This document shows positions 11,283 to 21,868 of a DNA stretch of 64,000 nt, in pieces. Made by a program: the position numbers and the translations under genes. The stretch comes from Phascolarctos cinereus. Taxonomy: Eukaryota; Chordata; Mammalia; Diprotodontia; Phascolarctidae. Within the stretch, counting starts at the first letter, position 1. Each line of letters starts with the position of its first letter. The notes below the pieces were generated by a model, which was not told the DNA's origin, did no database searches, and saw only the letters and a program-made list of their open reading frames with translations. The stretch lies in NCBI RefSeq assembly GCF_002099425.1, contig NW_018344259.1, positions 1,704,001-1,768,000 on the forward strand, read 5' to 3'.

Positions 11283-11719
11283 GGAGGCATACACTCTCTC
11301 TCAATCTACTCTTTGATGCATGTGGTAATCTCCTACTAGTTGGGTAGTGCTGATATAAGGAGCCATGGGCAATGGAGATGGGGAGCAGGGATAAATCCCT
11401 TCCCCCACCCCCTTTGATAGGGGCAAATGGGGAACATTTCACAAGACTCTTTCTGGCCTCGAATATCTTGACTGTCTCCAGAGCTGAAAAACTTAGTTTT
11501 TCAAAGCCAATAGGATGTGGCCAATTTTCAGTTAGCCAATGACAAGCTGCCCTTCCAATGCCATTTGGAAATCTTCACATTTTATAAAGTGATAATTATA
11601 CAGAGATAAATTTTTGAACTTCATTTAACACAGTGACACTCTATATCTCTATTATTTGTCCTTTACTTTCTCTAGTTATACCAACTGGACTAGGGTTCCC
11701 TCATTCCCACTATACTAGT

Positions 11720-11895
11720 CTAAACCCTTCATTTGACAGATGAGGAAACTGAGGCATAGGGTCCCATGGATACTAAAGGGGAGAGCTGGAATTTGAACCC
11801 AGATCCTCTCCTAATCTACTACTCTTTCCATTCTACCACAGCTTCCCTAGGCCATACAGGTACTAAGTCGTGGCCTTGGAATTTTAAGTCAGGTC
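11720..11895 (-). repeat. MIR-type SINE, antisense
   Basis: Contains the diagnostic gacagatgaggaaactgagg block and tggaatttgaacccagatcc, ending at ttccattctaccacagc. It abuts the next SINE directly. Confidence 0.75.
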
Positions 11896-12147
11896 CTCAG
11901 AGAGTTGTTGTTCAGTCTTGTCCAACTCTTCATGACCCCATCTGGGGTTTTCTTGGCAAAAATACTGGAGGGGTTTGCCATTTCCTTCTCTAGCTCTTTT
12001 ACAGATGAGGCAAACAGGGTTAAGTGACTTGCCCAGGGTCACAAAAGCTAGTAAAAGTCTGAGGCCAGATTTGAACTTAGAGAAGATGAGTCTTCTTGAC
12101 TCCAGGTGCAGCATTCCATTGACTCCGCCACCTAGCTGCCCCCTCAA
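11896..12147 (-). repeat. Marsupial tRNA-headed SINE, long form, antisense
   Basis: Complete-looking antisense copy: aactcttcatgaccccatct at the tail, ccatttccttctctagctct, the CORE block acttgcccagggtcacaaaa, and the diagnostic head end gccacctagctgccccc at about 12127-12143. Confidence 0.9.
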
Positions 12148-12305
12148 GCAGTACTCATTTCCAAATAGTCAAATGTGGTATGTCAACACCGCAGAGTAAA
12201 AGGAATGCTGTTTAGAGTAGACACCATCACTTTAAAGGAGTGGAACTGTACTGTCTCCCAATCATGATATGGTTCCCTGAGGTACTACACTACTATGCTG
12301 TGGTT

Positions 12306-12308
12306 TTG

Positions 12309-12357
<49 letters not shown>

Positions 12358-12470
12358 ACACGTGTATATATACATATATACATGTATATGTATATATGTA
12401 TGTATACATGTATATGTACATACATATTATGTATGTATGTGTGTATGTGTGTATGTATATTTGTTTGTTG
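12306..12470 (+). repeat. (AC)n and (TATG)n microsatellites
   Basis: About 55 bp of CA dinucleotide, then irregular TA/TATG repeats. Open frames through it on both strands are repeat artefacts. Confidence 0.95.
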
Positions 12471-12609
12471 GGTTTTTTTGGTGGGTGAAGGGGGAATTTC
12501 TCCACTAATCAGGAGTCATTTTTCCCTTCCCTATTTAGCCTAGTGCCAAGGTTGGAACTGTCTCTTGAGAAACCAGCAGGTTTGGGCAGGTGGTGTTTCA
12601 TGAGTATGG

Positions 12610-12757
12610 AAAGTGATATGAAATAGTAGCAAATGTTGAAAATGCAATTTATTTAAGACTTAGGTCTCAAGACCATTATGCATTCTATTTTTTAAAGTCT
12701 CACAGTTTTCCTGTCATTTGTCATCCTGAAAATAATTCTCTTCACAGTTATAGTTCA
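12610..12757 (+). repeat. Upstream copy of ~150-bp duplicated segment
   Basis: This segment, including aatagtagcaaatgttgaaa, ttttcctgtcatttgtcatc and ctgaaaataattctcttcac, recurs at about 14060-14208 in the same orientation with roughly 85% identity by eye. No repeat family was recognised for it. Confidence 0.85.
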
Positions 12758-13600
12758 GAGGAGCCCTTCAGGTATGTAAATAATTGCTTTTATGAACAAC
12801 AGCTTATGCAAGGAATATATTCTCTTCACTCGTTTCATACATAATGGCAAGTGGAGAAGTTAGACTGATGAAATTCATCACAGAGGCTGGTTAATTTAAT
12901 TTTCTGCAGTACTTTGTAAGACCTGTTTATAGCATAAAAATGAGCAGTTTAGATACCTTCCAATTTATTGATTAGTAAATGAATTAATATGATTCTCTCC
13001 CTCTGTCTTGCATCTGTTTTCTCTGGTTTTATTACTAGATCTAGGCCGAGAGTCTGACTCTCAGTGCAAGGCTTAGTCCAAAAAAAAAAACAACACACAG
13101 GCCAAAACAATCATCTGTGCTCTCCATTTAGCTGGTGCTCATGAAGTAGCTGCCTGGGTAACACGTGAAACAAGGAGAAGGTAGTTCAAGTGGTTCCTTC
13201 TTACTTTCCAGTCTTCTTATGCCCTCCTCCCCATCACGAGCCAATGACACTGACCTCCAGCAGTTTCATGAACAAGGACACTCCATCTCTCATTTCTAGG
13301 CATTTTTCTCTGGCTGAGAAGGAAGCCACAGGCTTCACTGGACTGCCAAAGGGTTCCACAACACCAAAAAGGTTAAGATCTCATGGCCTGGATGGCCTTG
13401 AGAGTAACTTCTTGCTTTAAAGCTGGTCCTACAACACTGTAGTTATTGTGTCTGATGCTCTGGTGCTTTCTTCTCTGTGTGTCAGTTCACACGAGTTCTC
13501 CCATGTTTCTCTGAATTCCACCACTCTCCACCTGCCCCCACTTCCTCACAGTTACCTTCTTTTCTGTTTCCCTTCAGCTTCCTTTTGTATATCGTTCCCC
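12758..13600. other. No recognisable feature
   Basis: A short poly(A)-like run lies at 13080-13090. No repeat or coding similarity was recognised, including in the 76-codon frame at 13190-13420. Confidence 0.45.
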
Positions 13601-13604
13601 ATTA

Positions 13605-13728
13605 GATTGTAAGTTCTCTGAGAGTAGGGACCATACTTCTTTTTTCACATTTGTACTCCTGATGCTTAGTACAATGCCTGGAAATAATAGAGGCTTCATA
13701 AATGTTTGCTAACTGACTGACTAGTAGG
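13605..13728 (+). repeat. L2 3' terminal fragment
   Basis: The L2 tail signature is clear: ttagattgtaagttctctgag, agggaccata, cttagtacaatgcctgg and aataatagaggcttcataaatg. Confidence 0.8.
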
Positions 13729-13987
13729 AGGGGAAGAAGAAGAAAGGGCCTTAGAGCCCCAACTTCTGCTGAAAAAACTTGTAGGAAGTCAAGAGGTCAC
13801 ATAGGTGAACTGAACAGAAGAGTTGTCATAGAGGAGGGCACAGGTGTTGAGGAATTCCCTCCTTTCCTTCAGTACCAGTGTCGTCAGGTTGCTGTCTAGG
13901 CACCAGCTGTAACACCAGCCTCACATAGACTGCCACATGGTCTTATGGAAAGCATCCTGAATTCAGAGTGGAAGTACCTAGGTTCAT

Positions 13988-14390
13988 GGGGCAGCTAGGT
14001 GACACAGTGGATAGAGCACTGGGTTCTACCTTCCTGATTCAGCTTCTTGAGTTCAAAGTTTAGAAAGTGTTAAGTAATAGTAGCAAATGTTAAAAATGAA
14101 ATTTATTTAAGAATTGAGTCTCAAAAACATTATGCATTTCTATCTTTTAAAGTCTCTCAGTTTTCCTGTCATTTTTCATCCTGAAAATAATTCTTTCCAC
14201 AATTATAGTTAAAATCCAGCCTCTTAATAGCTTTGTGATCTCGGGCAAGTCACTTAACCCTGTTTGCCTCAGTTTCCTCATCTATCAAATGAGCTGGAGA
14301 AGGAAATGCAAAATCATTCTGGTATCTTTGTCAAAAAAGCCCCAAATAGGGTCACAAAGAGTTGGACACCACTCAACGACAACAATACCT
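13988..14390 (+). repeat. Marsupial SINE, sense, split by a 150-bp segment
   Basis: The head ggggcagctaggtgacacag runs to cttgagttcaaa, is interrupted at about 14058-14209, then resumes at aaatccagcctcttaatagc. It continues through aagtcacttaaccctgtttg, ctcatctatcaaatgagctgg and ggtcacaaagagttggacac. Both SINE halves fit together across the insert with no loss. Confidence 0.9.
14058..14209 (+). repeat. Downstream copy of the 12.6-kb segment, inside a SINE
   Basis: Matches 12610-12757 in the same orientation. Because it splits a SINE cleanly, this copy must have arrived after the SINE. It has no poly(A), obvious TSD or terminal inverted repeats. Confidence 0.85.
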
Positions 14391-14665
14391 AAGTTTGTAA
14401 CCCAGCTGTAAGTGGTAGACTTATTACCTTGGTGAATTTGGGCAAGTCAAAACCTCTCTGGTCCTCAATTTCCTCATGTACAAAAATATAATGTAAAACT
14501 CTTGAAGGCAAGGACAATTTTGGTTTTGTATCCCCAGCACCTAGAATAGTGTATTTAACAATACACATAATAGGTATTTAAATAAATTCTTGTAGAATTG
14601 AATTGGGTAGGCTGGACTAGATAACTTTTCTGAGCTCTTTGTATATAAGCACATGTCCAGCTTAT
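14385..14665 (+). repeat. MIR, sense, split by an L2 3' end
   Basis: MIR pieces (acccagctgtaagtggtag and cctcaatttcctcatgtaca) run to about 14490. They are followed by an L2 tail (gaaggcaaggacaattttgg, tatccccagcacctagaata) at 14492-14600. The MIR end ggctggactagataactttt follows. Confidence 0.65.
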
Positions 14666-14714
14666 TGTGCTCCCCAATAGATAAGCAGAGCTCCTGATGA
14701 CAATCCTGCTCTCA

Positions 14715-15405
14715 CTCAGACTTCTAGTCAGTCAGTCAACACATATATATTAAATCTTTACTATGTGTCAGGCATTGTGTTAAGTACTGGAGATAAAAAG
14801 AAAGGCAAAAACATCGTCCCTACCCTCAGAGAGCTCAAATTCTAACAGAAGAGACAACATGCAAACAACCAGGTCCACACAAGATAAATTACAATATAAA
14901 TAGGAGATAATTCCAGAAAAAAAGGCACAAGCATTGGGGACAGGGAAGGAAAGGGGCCTGGGAAAAATGTCCACCTCCTGCTGAAGGTGGGATTTGAGCC
15001 AAGTCTTAAAGAAAGCCAGGGAAACCAGGAGACAAAAGGGAGGGGGAGCATTCCAGGTATGGGAGTCAGCCCTTGAAAAATGTCCAGAGTAGCAAGATGG
15101 AAGTCTTCTTCAAGAAAGAGCAAGAAGGTTATAATCACTAGATTATAGAGTATATGTAGACAGCAGAAAAGGGTAAGACAAGTTGTGAAAGATTTTAAAT
15201 CCCAAAAAGAGGTTTTAAATTTGGTCTTACAGGTAAGAGAGAGCCACTTGAATTTATTATGTAGGAAGATGTCATGGTCAGACCTGAGCTTTAGGAAAAT
15301 CATTTTGGGCAGTCAAGTGGAAGATAGATTGTAGTGTAGAAAGACTTAAGAGGCAGGGAGACCAACCAGCAGGCTAGTAGTCCATTGTCAATAGAAAAAA
15401 GTGAG
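14715..15405 (+). repeat. Longest copy of unclassified dispersed repeat
   Basis: Begins tcagtcaacacatatatatt and proceeds through aggcattgtgttaagtactgg, gggatttgagccaagtctta, cattccaggtatgggagtc, gtcatggtcagacctgagct and aggctagtagtccattgtca. It is the most complete of about nine partial copies in the window. Sequence of this type is widespread in mammals, but I could not name the family. Confidence 0.55.
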
Positions 15406-15830
15406 TAACAGCATTTCTATCCTCCGTCACTGTTAATTCACACCCAATTTGGTGCCCTGGAAAGCAATGAAGCTGCAGGGGCATAAACCAGACCTGGGGT
15501 GGAGAGTATGCCAGAAAATAAACAACACTGAAAAAATAGCTGTGGATTATTTGTAACCCTGCTACAGTCAAGGCAGAGAGAGCTTCTGCTTTCACCTTTC
15601 TAGTGAATAAAGTAGTTTTCTCCAAGCTGCTAATGAAAATGGGAAGAGGAGTGATGAAAAGGTGGGTGAGAAGGCATACATGGAAAACAAAAATCTCCTT
15701 GAAACTTGCTTAGACTAGCCCTGCCCAATGCAAGGACCACTAAATAAGTCGATGACTTGCCACAGGTATTTCATGAATGCTGAATATGTGCCTAACGTTA
15801 TGCTAGGTGCTGAACATAAATGACAAATAT
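15406..15830. other. No recognisable feature
   Basis: No repeat or gene similarity recognised. Confidence 0.4.
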
Positions 15831-15832
15831 GC

Positions 15833-15833
<1 letters not shown>

Positions 15834-15880
<47 letters not shown>
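15834..15880 (+). repeat. (CA)n microsatellite
   Basis: Nearly pure CA dinucleotide array of about 46 bp. Confidence 0.97.
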
Positions 15881-15883
<3 letters not shown>

Positions 15884-16305
15884 CACTCTTCTGAGAAATT
15901 ACAGGGATATGCTGAGTAATGAGGATATAGCAGGGTAAAGGATGGGATAGGAGGGGATGTTATCCAAAAAATGGGAAGCACGAAAGTCAGATGGGGGTTG
16001 GGGTAGTCACATACCAACTTTCTATAGCCTTGACATATAATCTATTAAGTAAGTTAAATAAATTGCAGTTACTGGACAAAGGGACATGCATTTCGTCTTC
16101 AGCTCTTTCATTAGAAAGCTCTCTTCCAGTGGTTCAGGTGACGTAGGGAATCTGCTCCTCACTTAATCAAGAACACAGGCATTCCAACAAAGAACATTGC
16201 TCATGCTCGTTAGTGCAATATGGAAGAATGAGCTATGTGAAAGAATTTTCCCAAAATATTCAAATAGTTATATTTTCCTTTGCTCTATATGCCCCTCCAC
16301 TTTTA
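15881..16305. other. No recognisable feature
   Basis: Nothing recognised up to the TTTTG array. Confidence 0.4.
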
Positions 16306-16309
16306 GGAG

Positions 16310-16350
16310 TTTTTTTTGGTTTTGTTTTGTTTTGTTTTGTTTTGTTTTGC
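16310..16350 (+). repeat. (TTTTG)n microsatellite
   Basis: About six tandem gtttt units. Confidence 0.9.
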
Positions 16351-16439
16351 AAGAAGTAGATCTAATTATTACAAAATTTAATCATGACATGCCTGGATAC
16401 AATAAGGAATGCTTTCTATAGTTTATAGAGCATTTTATA

Positions 16440-16745
16440 TATGTGATGTAATAAATCAATCAAAGTGCATTTATTAAGCACCTATTATGTTCTAGGTGAT
16501 AGAGCTACAAAGACAAAAGTTGAAATAGTTCCTGCCCCTGAAGGACCTTAGAGTCTAGCAGTAGGAGGCAGCATGGATATAGATAATTACATAAAAAAGA
16601 AACAAAAGGTGATTTTGGGGAGAAGCCACTAACAGTTGGGAGGGATCAGAAAAGGTCCAATGTAGAAGGCAGTGTGTGTGTGTGTGTTGAGCTTTGAAGG
16701 AAACTAGAAATTTGAAGGGACAGAGGATATATATTCCAGGCATCA
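16440..16745 (+). repeat. Copy of unclassified dispersed repeat
   Basis: Same family as 14715-15405: tttattaagcacctattatg, aggaccttagagtctagcag and atatattccaggcatcatta. A small TG run interrupts it at 16673-16688. Confidence 0.5.
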
Positions 16746-17025
16746 TTAACAAATCATAGCCTTGTGAGGTAGTACTGCAAATGTTAACACCCCCATTTTG
16801 CAAATGAGGAGACTGAGGCTTAGGGGTTAATTTATTCATCAAACATTCTAAGAATAAGCTATCTTCCTTAGTAGTTGTGTGACCCTGAGCAAGTCACTTG
16901 ACTCTGTTGACCTCAATTTCCTCATCTGTAAAATAAACTAGAGAAAGAAAAGCAAACCACTGCAGAAGGACCTAGCTGAAAAAAATCAATGAAAAGCCCC
17001 AAATTACTGCTGACCTTGAGTGTGG
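16746..17025. repeat. MIR fragment (antisense) then partial SINE (sense)
   Basis: 16746-16825 carries gcaaatgaggagactgaggc on the antisense side. 16862-17025 is a sense fragment of the long marsupial SINE, with gtgtgaccctgagcaagtca, ttcctcatctgtaaaataaa and agcaaaccactgcag. Confidence 0.7.
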
Positions 17026-17640
17026 ATGGGTCATTCCTAATAACCAGGTCTTGGGCAAGATTGAAAGCTTCGTGGGAAGGACATTGGAAAGCCACTTGAG
17101 ACAGGACCAAAGGGGAAATGAACACAGAGCCTCGAAATCAGTTCGTTCGGACTGGTCTTATCTGATGAGTTCTTCTTCACTACCAGAAATGATGTGTTTC
17201 TTCACATTGCCCACATACCCAGGGGTATCAGGCTTGTTAGGGGGAGGAACCTTCCAAATCTATATCTGCTGTAACAACAACAAAAACAAACAAAAAGCCT
17301 TGCAAATTAAATGATTCTCCTAACTTCCCCCCCCCTTCCTTTTCTGAAGATTGAGGAGCCAAAACTAATAATATTCTTAATTTTGTCAGAAAACATTTAT
17401 CTCTCTAGAAGCAGTTATAATTTTTGAGGCATTGGGACATATGTTAAAATTGGATCGATTTAAATTAATGTGTTTTAAGGGAAGGGTTAGTGTGGAGGGG
17501 GTTATATCTGTTTGGCATCCAGGGGTATTGTTCCCTGTTTTGCAAAGACTGAAAATGTGTCACCAACTTAAGTGACATCTGTTCTCCCTACTCTACATTT
17601 TCAAGGGAAACTAATAAAAGTTTGTTACCCTTTAAAAAAA
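17026..17640. other. No recognisable feature
   Basis: No repeat or gene similarity recognised. A CAA-rich run lies at 17270-17297. Confidence 0.4.
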
Positions 17641-18830
17641 ATAAAAAAGAAAGTCCCAAGTGGAGTCACAAAGAGTCAGACACAACTGAAAAATGACAGA
17701 GCGAGACCAACAATTCTGCTGTACTCTGCCCTGGTCAGACCATGTCATTTGGACTGTTGTGGCTAATTCTGGGCATCACATTTTAGGAGGGACACTGATA
17801 AGGTGGAGAGCATCCACAGAGGGCAGCCGGGATGGGGAAGTTCACGCATGAGAATTGGTGGAAAGAACTAGCAATGGCTAACTTAAAAAAAGAGGAAGAT
17901 CTGGGTTGAAATCTTACCTCAGATACTTTCTAGCTGTGCCATTTAATTTCTTTTTGTCTTGATTTCCTTATGTTTAAAATAGAGTGATTGGATTATTCAG
18001 TGGTCTCTAAAGTCTCTTCTAGCTCTAAATGTAATATCTGAGACTGGTGGGATGGAGGTGAGGGACATCAAAGCTGTCTTCAAGTGTTTAAAGTGTCTTC
18101 AGCCATCTACCAAGATAAGGTTGACATGGGAAGAATTTATGAGCAAACAAAAGACAGAGAACATTATGAAATGCAAAGTGGCCCCCTCACTCTTGCCAAG
18201 AAAAACTAAGGCAAACTTAGGCTGCAATATTAGAGGTATGATGTCCAAAGGGAAGGATACATACATACATACATACATACATACATACGTATGTATGTAT
18301 GTATGTATGTATGTGTATGTATGTATGTATATAGTCTGCCCTTGATGGACAACACTGTGCTTTACTTAGTTCTGGACATCACCTTCTAAGGACACTGACA
18401 AAACATAGCATGACTAGAAGAGGGGAAGCAAAATGGTGAGGGGACTAAAGACCATACCATGCAAATATCAGATGAAATAACTAAGAATGTTTAGCCTAGG
18501 GGAGAGAAGAACCCATAGCAGAACTTGAGACTGAGGTGGAGAGGGGAGAAGGGTGGGACACAAGGATGCATTGCCATTTTAAAATATTTGGAGGCCTGTC
18601 ATGTGACACAAGAGGACTGTCTTGTGAGACTTGTTTTCCTTGGTCACCCTAAAAGACAGGAGCGATATTTGAAGAGAGACTTTATGGAGGAGCAGATTTT
18701 CTTCCACTGTGTTAGAACTGTCCAAAAGCTGATTGAACTGCCTCAGGAGCTAGTGAGTGTCTCATCACTGGAGTTCTTCAAGCAAAGGCCGAATAACTAC
18801 TTTGGGGTGGGGGTTATGTAATGGGAGATT
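17641..18830 (+). mobile_element. L3/CR1 LINE 3' region, two overlapping pieces
   Basis: After a SINE tail scrap (17650-17710), the frame ILLYSALVRP at about 17717-17746 is the conserved end of CR1-clade reverse transcriptase. The 3' region follows. A MIR is inserted at about 17890-18045. A second piece (18330-18830) carries the L3 3' block: ttaaaatatttggaggcctg, tgtccaaaagctgattgaac, actggagttcttcaagcaaa. Homologous 3' segments on both sides of the microsatellite suggest two copies or a local duplication. Confidence 0.75.
18259..18332. repeat. (ACAT)n(GTAT)n palindromic microsatellite
   Basis: A tandem acat array passes at about 18287-18290 into its own complement, a gtat array. The whole stretch of about 74 bp is close to self-complementary and could fold into one hairpin. 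Confidence 0.92.
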
Positions 18831-19295
18831 CCTGCTTTTTTATTGTTGTAACTCAGTAGAAAGGAAAGGGATCACATTAAGAATTAGGAATGAAGTACTT
18901 CCTCATTAAAAGCCTAGGTTCCCATCCAAATGGTACAAAGTAGACACCTAAAGTATTTTTGCAGAGGAGCTAAACTAATCAAGGCTAGAACAGTTTTTGA
19001 GATTTGACTGAAAAAGAAACCATCCCCCTTTCATATAAGTTAGTGCTCCATCAAGGAATGGATTTCTTTCTAGCCTTGTATGATAGATAGCTAACCAAGT
19101 TGACTTAAATGGACCATGAATGTTCAGGAAGGCAAAATTTTATTAATTTACTTAGGACACATTTGCTAAATGCCTGTATGCCATTGCTTTCTCCTAACAG
19201 CTATCTTTAGATTAAAAAAAAAGTGGTTAATGCACTTTTTTGATCCTTAGGAAAACTGTTGTGATGATCACCACATATTGAGTGTAAAGAACACT
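18831..19295. other. No recognisable feature
   Basis: AT-rich sequence; nothing recognised. Confidence 0.4.
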
Positions 19296-20720
19296 TTTTC
19301 TTTTTAAAAATATTTTATTTTCCCCCAATCACATATTAAAACAATATAAACATTTTAAAAAATTTTAGTTCCACATGAAGAGGTAAACAGGAAAGAGAAA
19401 TCATAAGAGACTTATTAAGATTGAACTGTTTACATTCCTGCATGGAAAGATGATATTTATAACTCATGAGACCTTTGTCAGTATTAGGGTAGTTGGAGGG
19501 GAAAAATTAAATGTATGTATATGTAGATAGATAGATAGATAGAGGGCACAGGGTGAGCTGAAGATTAAGGGGTCATATCTGGAGAATAAAATTAAGGGAT
19601 GAGAGAGGATTATACTTGGAGAAGAAGAAAGGGAGAGGTAGAATGGGGTAAATTATCTCACAAAAAAAACAGAAAAGAAAAGTCTCTTACAGTGGAAGGG
19701 GAAACGGGGGAAGGTGAGAGGGAATGAGTGAATCTTACTCTCATAGGATTTGGCTTAAGGAGGGAATAACATACACATTCAATTGGGTATGGAAATCTGT
19801 CTTACCCTAAAGGAAAATAGGGGGAGAAGGAGACAAGAGAGCAGGGGGATGATAGACAGGAGGGCAGATTGGGAAAGGGGGTAATCAGAAGTAAATACTT
19901 CTGAGGAGGGACAGGGTCAAAAGAAAGAATAGAATAAATGGGAGGACAGGATAGGATTAAGGGAAATAGAGTTAGTTTTTCACAACATGTCTACTATGGA
20001 TGTGTTTTGCATAACTGCATATGTACAACCTATATTGAGTTGCTTGCCTTTTCAATGAGGGTGGGTGGGGAGGGAGGAAGAGAGAAAATTTGAAACCTAA
20101 AGTTTTAAAAACATATGTTTAAAAAAATGTTTTCACATGCTACTGAGAAATAAGAAATATAGGAAATGGGGTACAGAAGTCTATCCTGCCCTACAGGAAA
20201 ATAGATGGGGAAGGGGATAAGAGAAGGGGAGAGAGATAGAAGAGAGGACAGACTAGGGGAAGGGATATTCAGAATGCATGCCATCTTGGGGTGGGGGGAG
20301 GGGGGAGATGGGGCAAAAATCTGGAACTCAAAAACTTGTGGAAGTGAATGTTGAAAACTAAAAATAAATAAATTTATATATGTTAAAAAAAATTTTAGTT
20401 CTAAATTGTATCCCTCTCTCTCTCACCTCCCCACTTCCTGAGACAGTAAGCAATCTGATATAGGTTATACATGTGCAATCATGTAAAACATTGCATATTA
20501 TTTATTTTTCATAAAAAGATTCAAAAAAGAAAGAGAACAAGAAGGAAGGAAAGAAAGAAGGAAAGTGAGTGAAAATAGTCTGCTTCAGTCTGTATTCAGG
20601 CAATATCAATTCTTTCCCTGGAGGCAGATAGCGAGTTTCATCATGAGTCCTTTGCGATTGTCTTGGATCATTGTATTGCTGAGATTAGCTAACTCTTTCA
20701 CACTTCTTCATTAAAAAAAA
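19296..20720 (-). mobile_element. Older L1 3' UTR, antisense, split by a younger L1
   Basis: The tail tattttcccccaatcacata lies at 19315-19335. The element resumes at 20387 with tctaaattgtatccctctct and runs to catcatgagtcctttgcgat and attagctaactctttcacac, in the same order as at 3.9-4.3 kb. The younger sense L1 occupies 19372-20386. Confidence 0.85.
19372..20386 (+). mobile_element. Young L1 3' end with 15-bp TSD
   Basis: 5'-truncated sense L1 of about 1,015 bp ending in aataaataaatttatatatg. The target site aaaaaattttagttc is present at 19357-19371 and again at 20387-20401. The 3' portion from about 19745 onward is almost identical to the reverse complement of 29040-29688, so both come from a recently active subfamily. 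Confidence 0.9.
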
Positions 20721-20724
20721 AAAG

Positions 20725-20875
20725 CCTGAACATCATCTTTCAAGAAATTATCAAGGAAAACTACCCTCATATCCTAGAACAAGAGACCAAAATAGAAATT
20801 GAAGGAATCTACCAATAATCACCTGAAAGAAATCCCAAAATGAAAACTCCCAGGAAAGAACACATTTTCTGAGTC
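20725..20875 (+). mobile_element. L1 ORF1 fragment
   Basis: In one plus-strand frame this reads close to IIKENYPHILEQETKIEIEG, followed after a break by NPKMKTPRKE. That fits the C-terminal part of marsupial L1 ORF1 (nucleic-acid-binding protein) as I recall it. It is about 150 bp long and stands next to the 3' side of the VDAC1 retrocopy, with no L1 body attached. Confidence 0.6.
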
Positions 20876-20879
20876 AGGT

Positions 20880-21868
20880 ATGTTACTTCTGAAAGGATAA
20901 CACTTTAAAGCTGTGAATCCTTAATCTGCAGGTCTAATGTCATCGATGCAAAATAATACATTCAGAAAGATACAGTAATTTTGGACAGTAATTACCTTGT
21001 AAAACCAGTTTAAAATTAAATTATTGTACGATTTGTTGTTATTAATTCTTGAAATTTCAGTCCTAGACCAAACTCGTGGTGGCCAGTGGTGCCATTCTTG
21101 CCATCCAGGAATATTGATAAAGTCAGTCTGATAACTGGTTTTAGAGTGTGAGTGTAACCTCTGAGGCTGGAGTTCACTTTAGCAGATAAAGAAGTATCAG
21201 TGTCCATGTGATACTTGGCTGCTGTTTCAAAGCTCAGGTTGCTCTTATTTCCAGTTGTCCAGTTACGATTGACAGCAGTTTCCAATTCCTTGTTCACTGC
21301 CTGATAAATAGAGCCCCAAACATTGTGCCATCATTCATATTGGTATGAAGCTGGAATTCATCCACCATAGCAATGTTGCTCTGACTCTCTTGACATTTGT
21401 AGTTTCAAAATCCATTTGGTAGCCCTCCAGGCAGCTCATAGCCAAGCACATGATATCCCATATTGAAGGTGCAGAAATATAAAAACCCATGTCACAACCA
21501 AGACTTATCTGTTCCTATATACTGACTTAATCTTAGCATTTTTCTCACTCTAGTAGGTTAAAAGGATCAATGAATAGTCCATTTATGGCTGAATTTCAGC
21601 TCATCTTCAACAGTAATCTCAGTGCTCAGCATCTTGTCTGTATTCTGTTTTCATGTGGATGTCAGGTCGTATTTGGAACATTAGCATTTTGTTTCCAAAT
21701 TGCCTGCAACTTTGCTGTTCTCAGAGTTTGCTGAACTTGAATTTATAAATTCCAGGCTATTTTCAAATTGTGTTTCCAGATCCAATTTTATTAAGCCAAA
21801 TCCATGTTTTTGGCAAATATATCCATGGCCACTTTTCTAAGGTCAACAAAAGTAGGTAGCATAGCCAT
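20880..21868 (-). pseudogene. VDAC1: VDAC1 processed pseudogene
   Basis: VDAC1 is the major voltage-dependent anion channel, a 19-strand beta-barrel in the mitochondrial outer membrane that passes metabolites. Read on the minus strand from ATG at 21868, the copy starts MAMLPTFVDLRKVAMDIFAK, against the family N-terminus [20 protein letters not shown]. A stop follows codon 25 at 21793-21791. Further on, shifted frames give IKLDLETQFENSLEF, STEITVEDEL, SLGCDMGFYISAPSI and GYQMDFET. An open stretch ends with [37 protein letters not shown] at about 21045. VDAC1 has several coding exons, so one contiguous ~830-bp copy means retroposition by L1 machinery. Sequence at 20880-21040 fits a retained 3' UTR, recalled from memory and not checked. 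The many shifts and stops show it is not coding. ITVEDEL and the C-terminus favour VDAC1 over VDAC2 or VDAC3. Confidence 0.9.

Noticed and set aside
12240-12543. Histidine/threonine and tyrosine/isoleucine-rich frames on both strands
   Set aside because: Products of the CA and TATG microsatellites.
14842-15303. 153-codon minus-strand frame
   Set aside because: It lies wholly in the antisense of a dispersed repeat with many copies and shows no protein family resemblance.
18259-18332. Possible CRISPR-like direct repeats
   Set aside because: Continuous tetranucleotide array with no unique spacers, in a vertebrate sequence.
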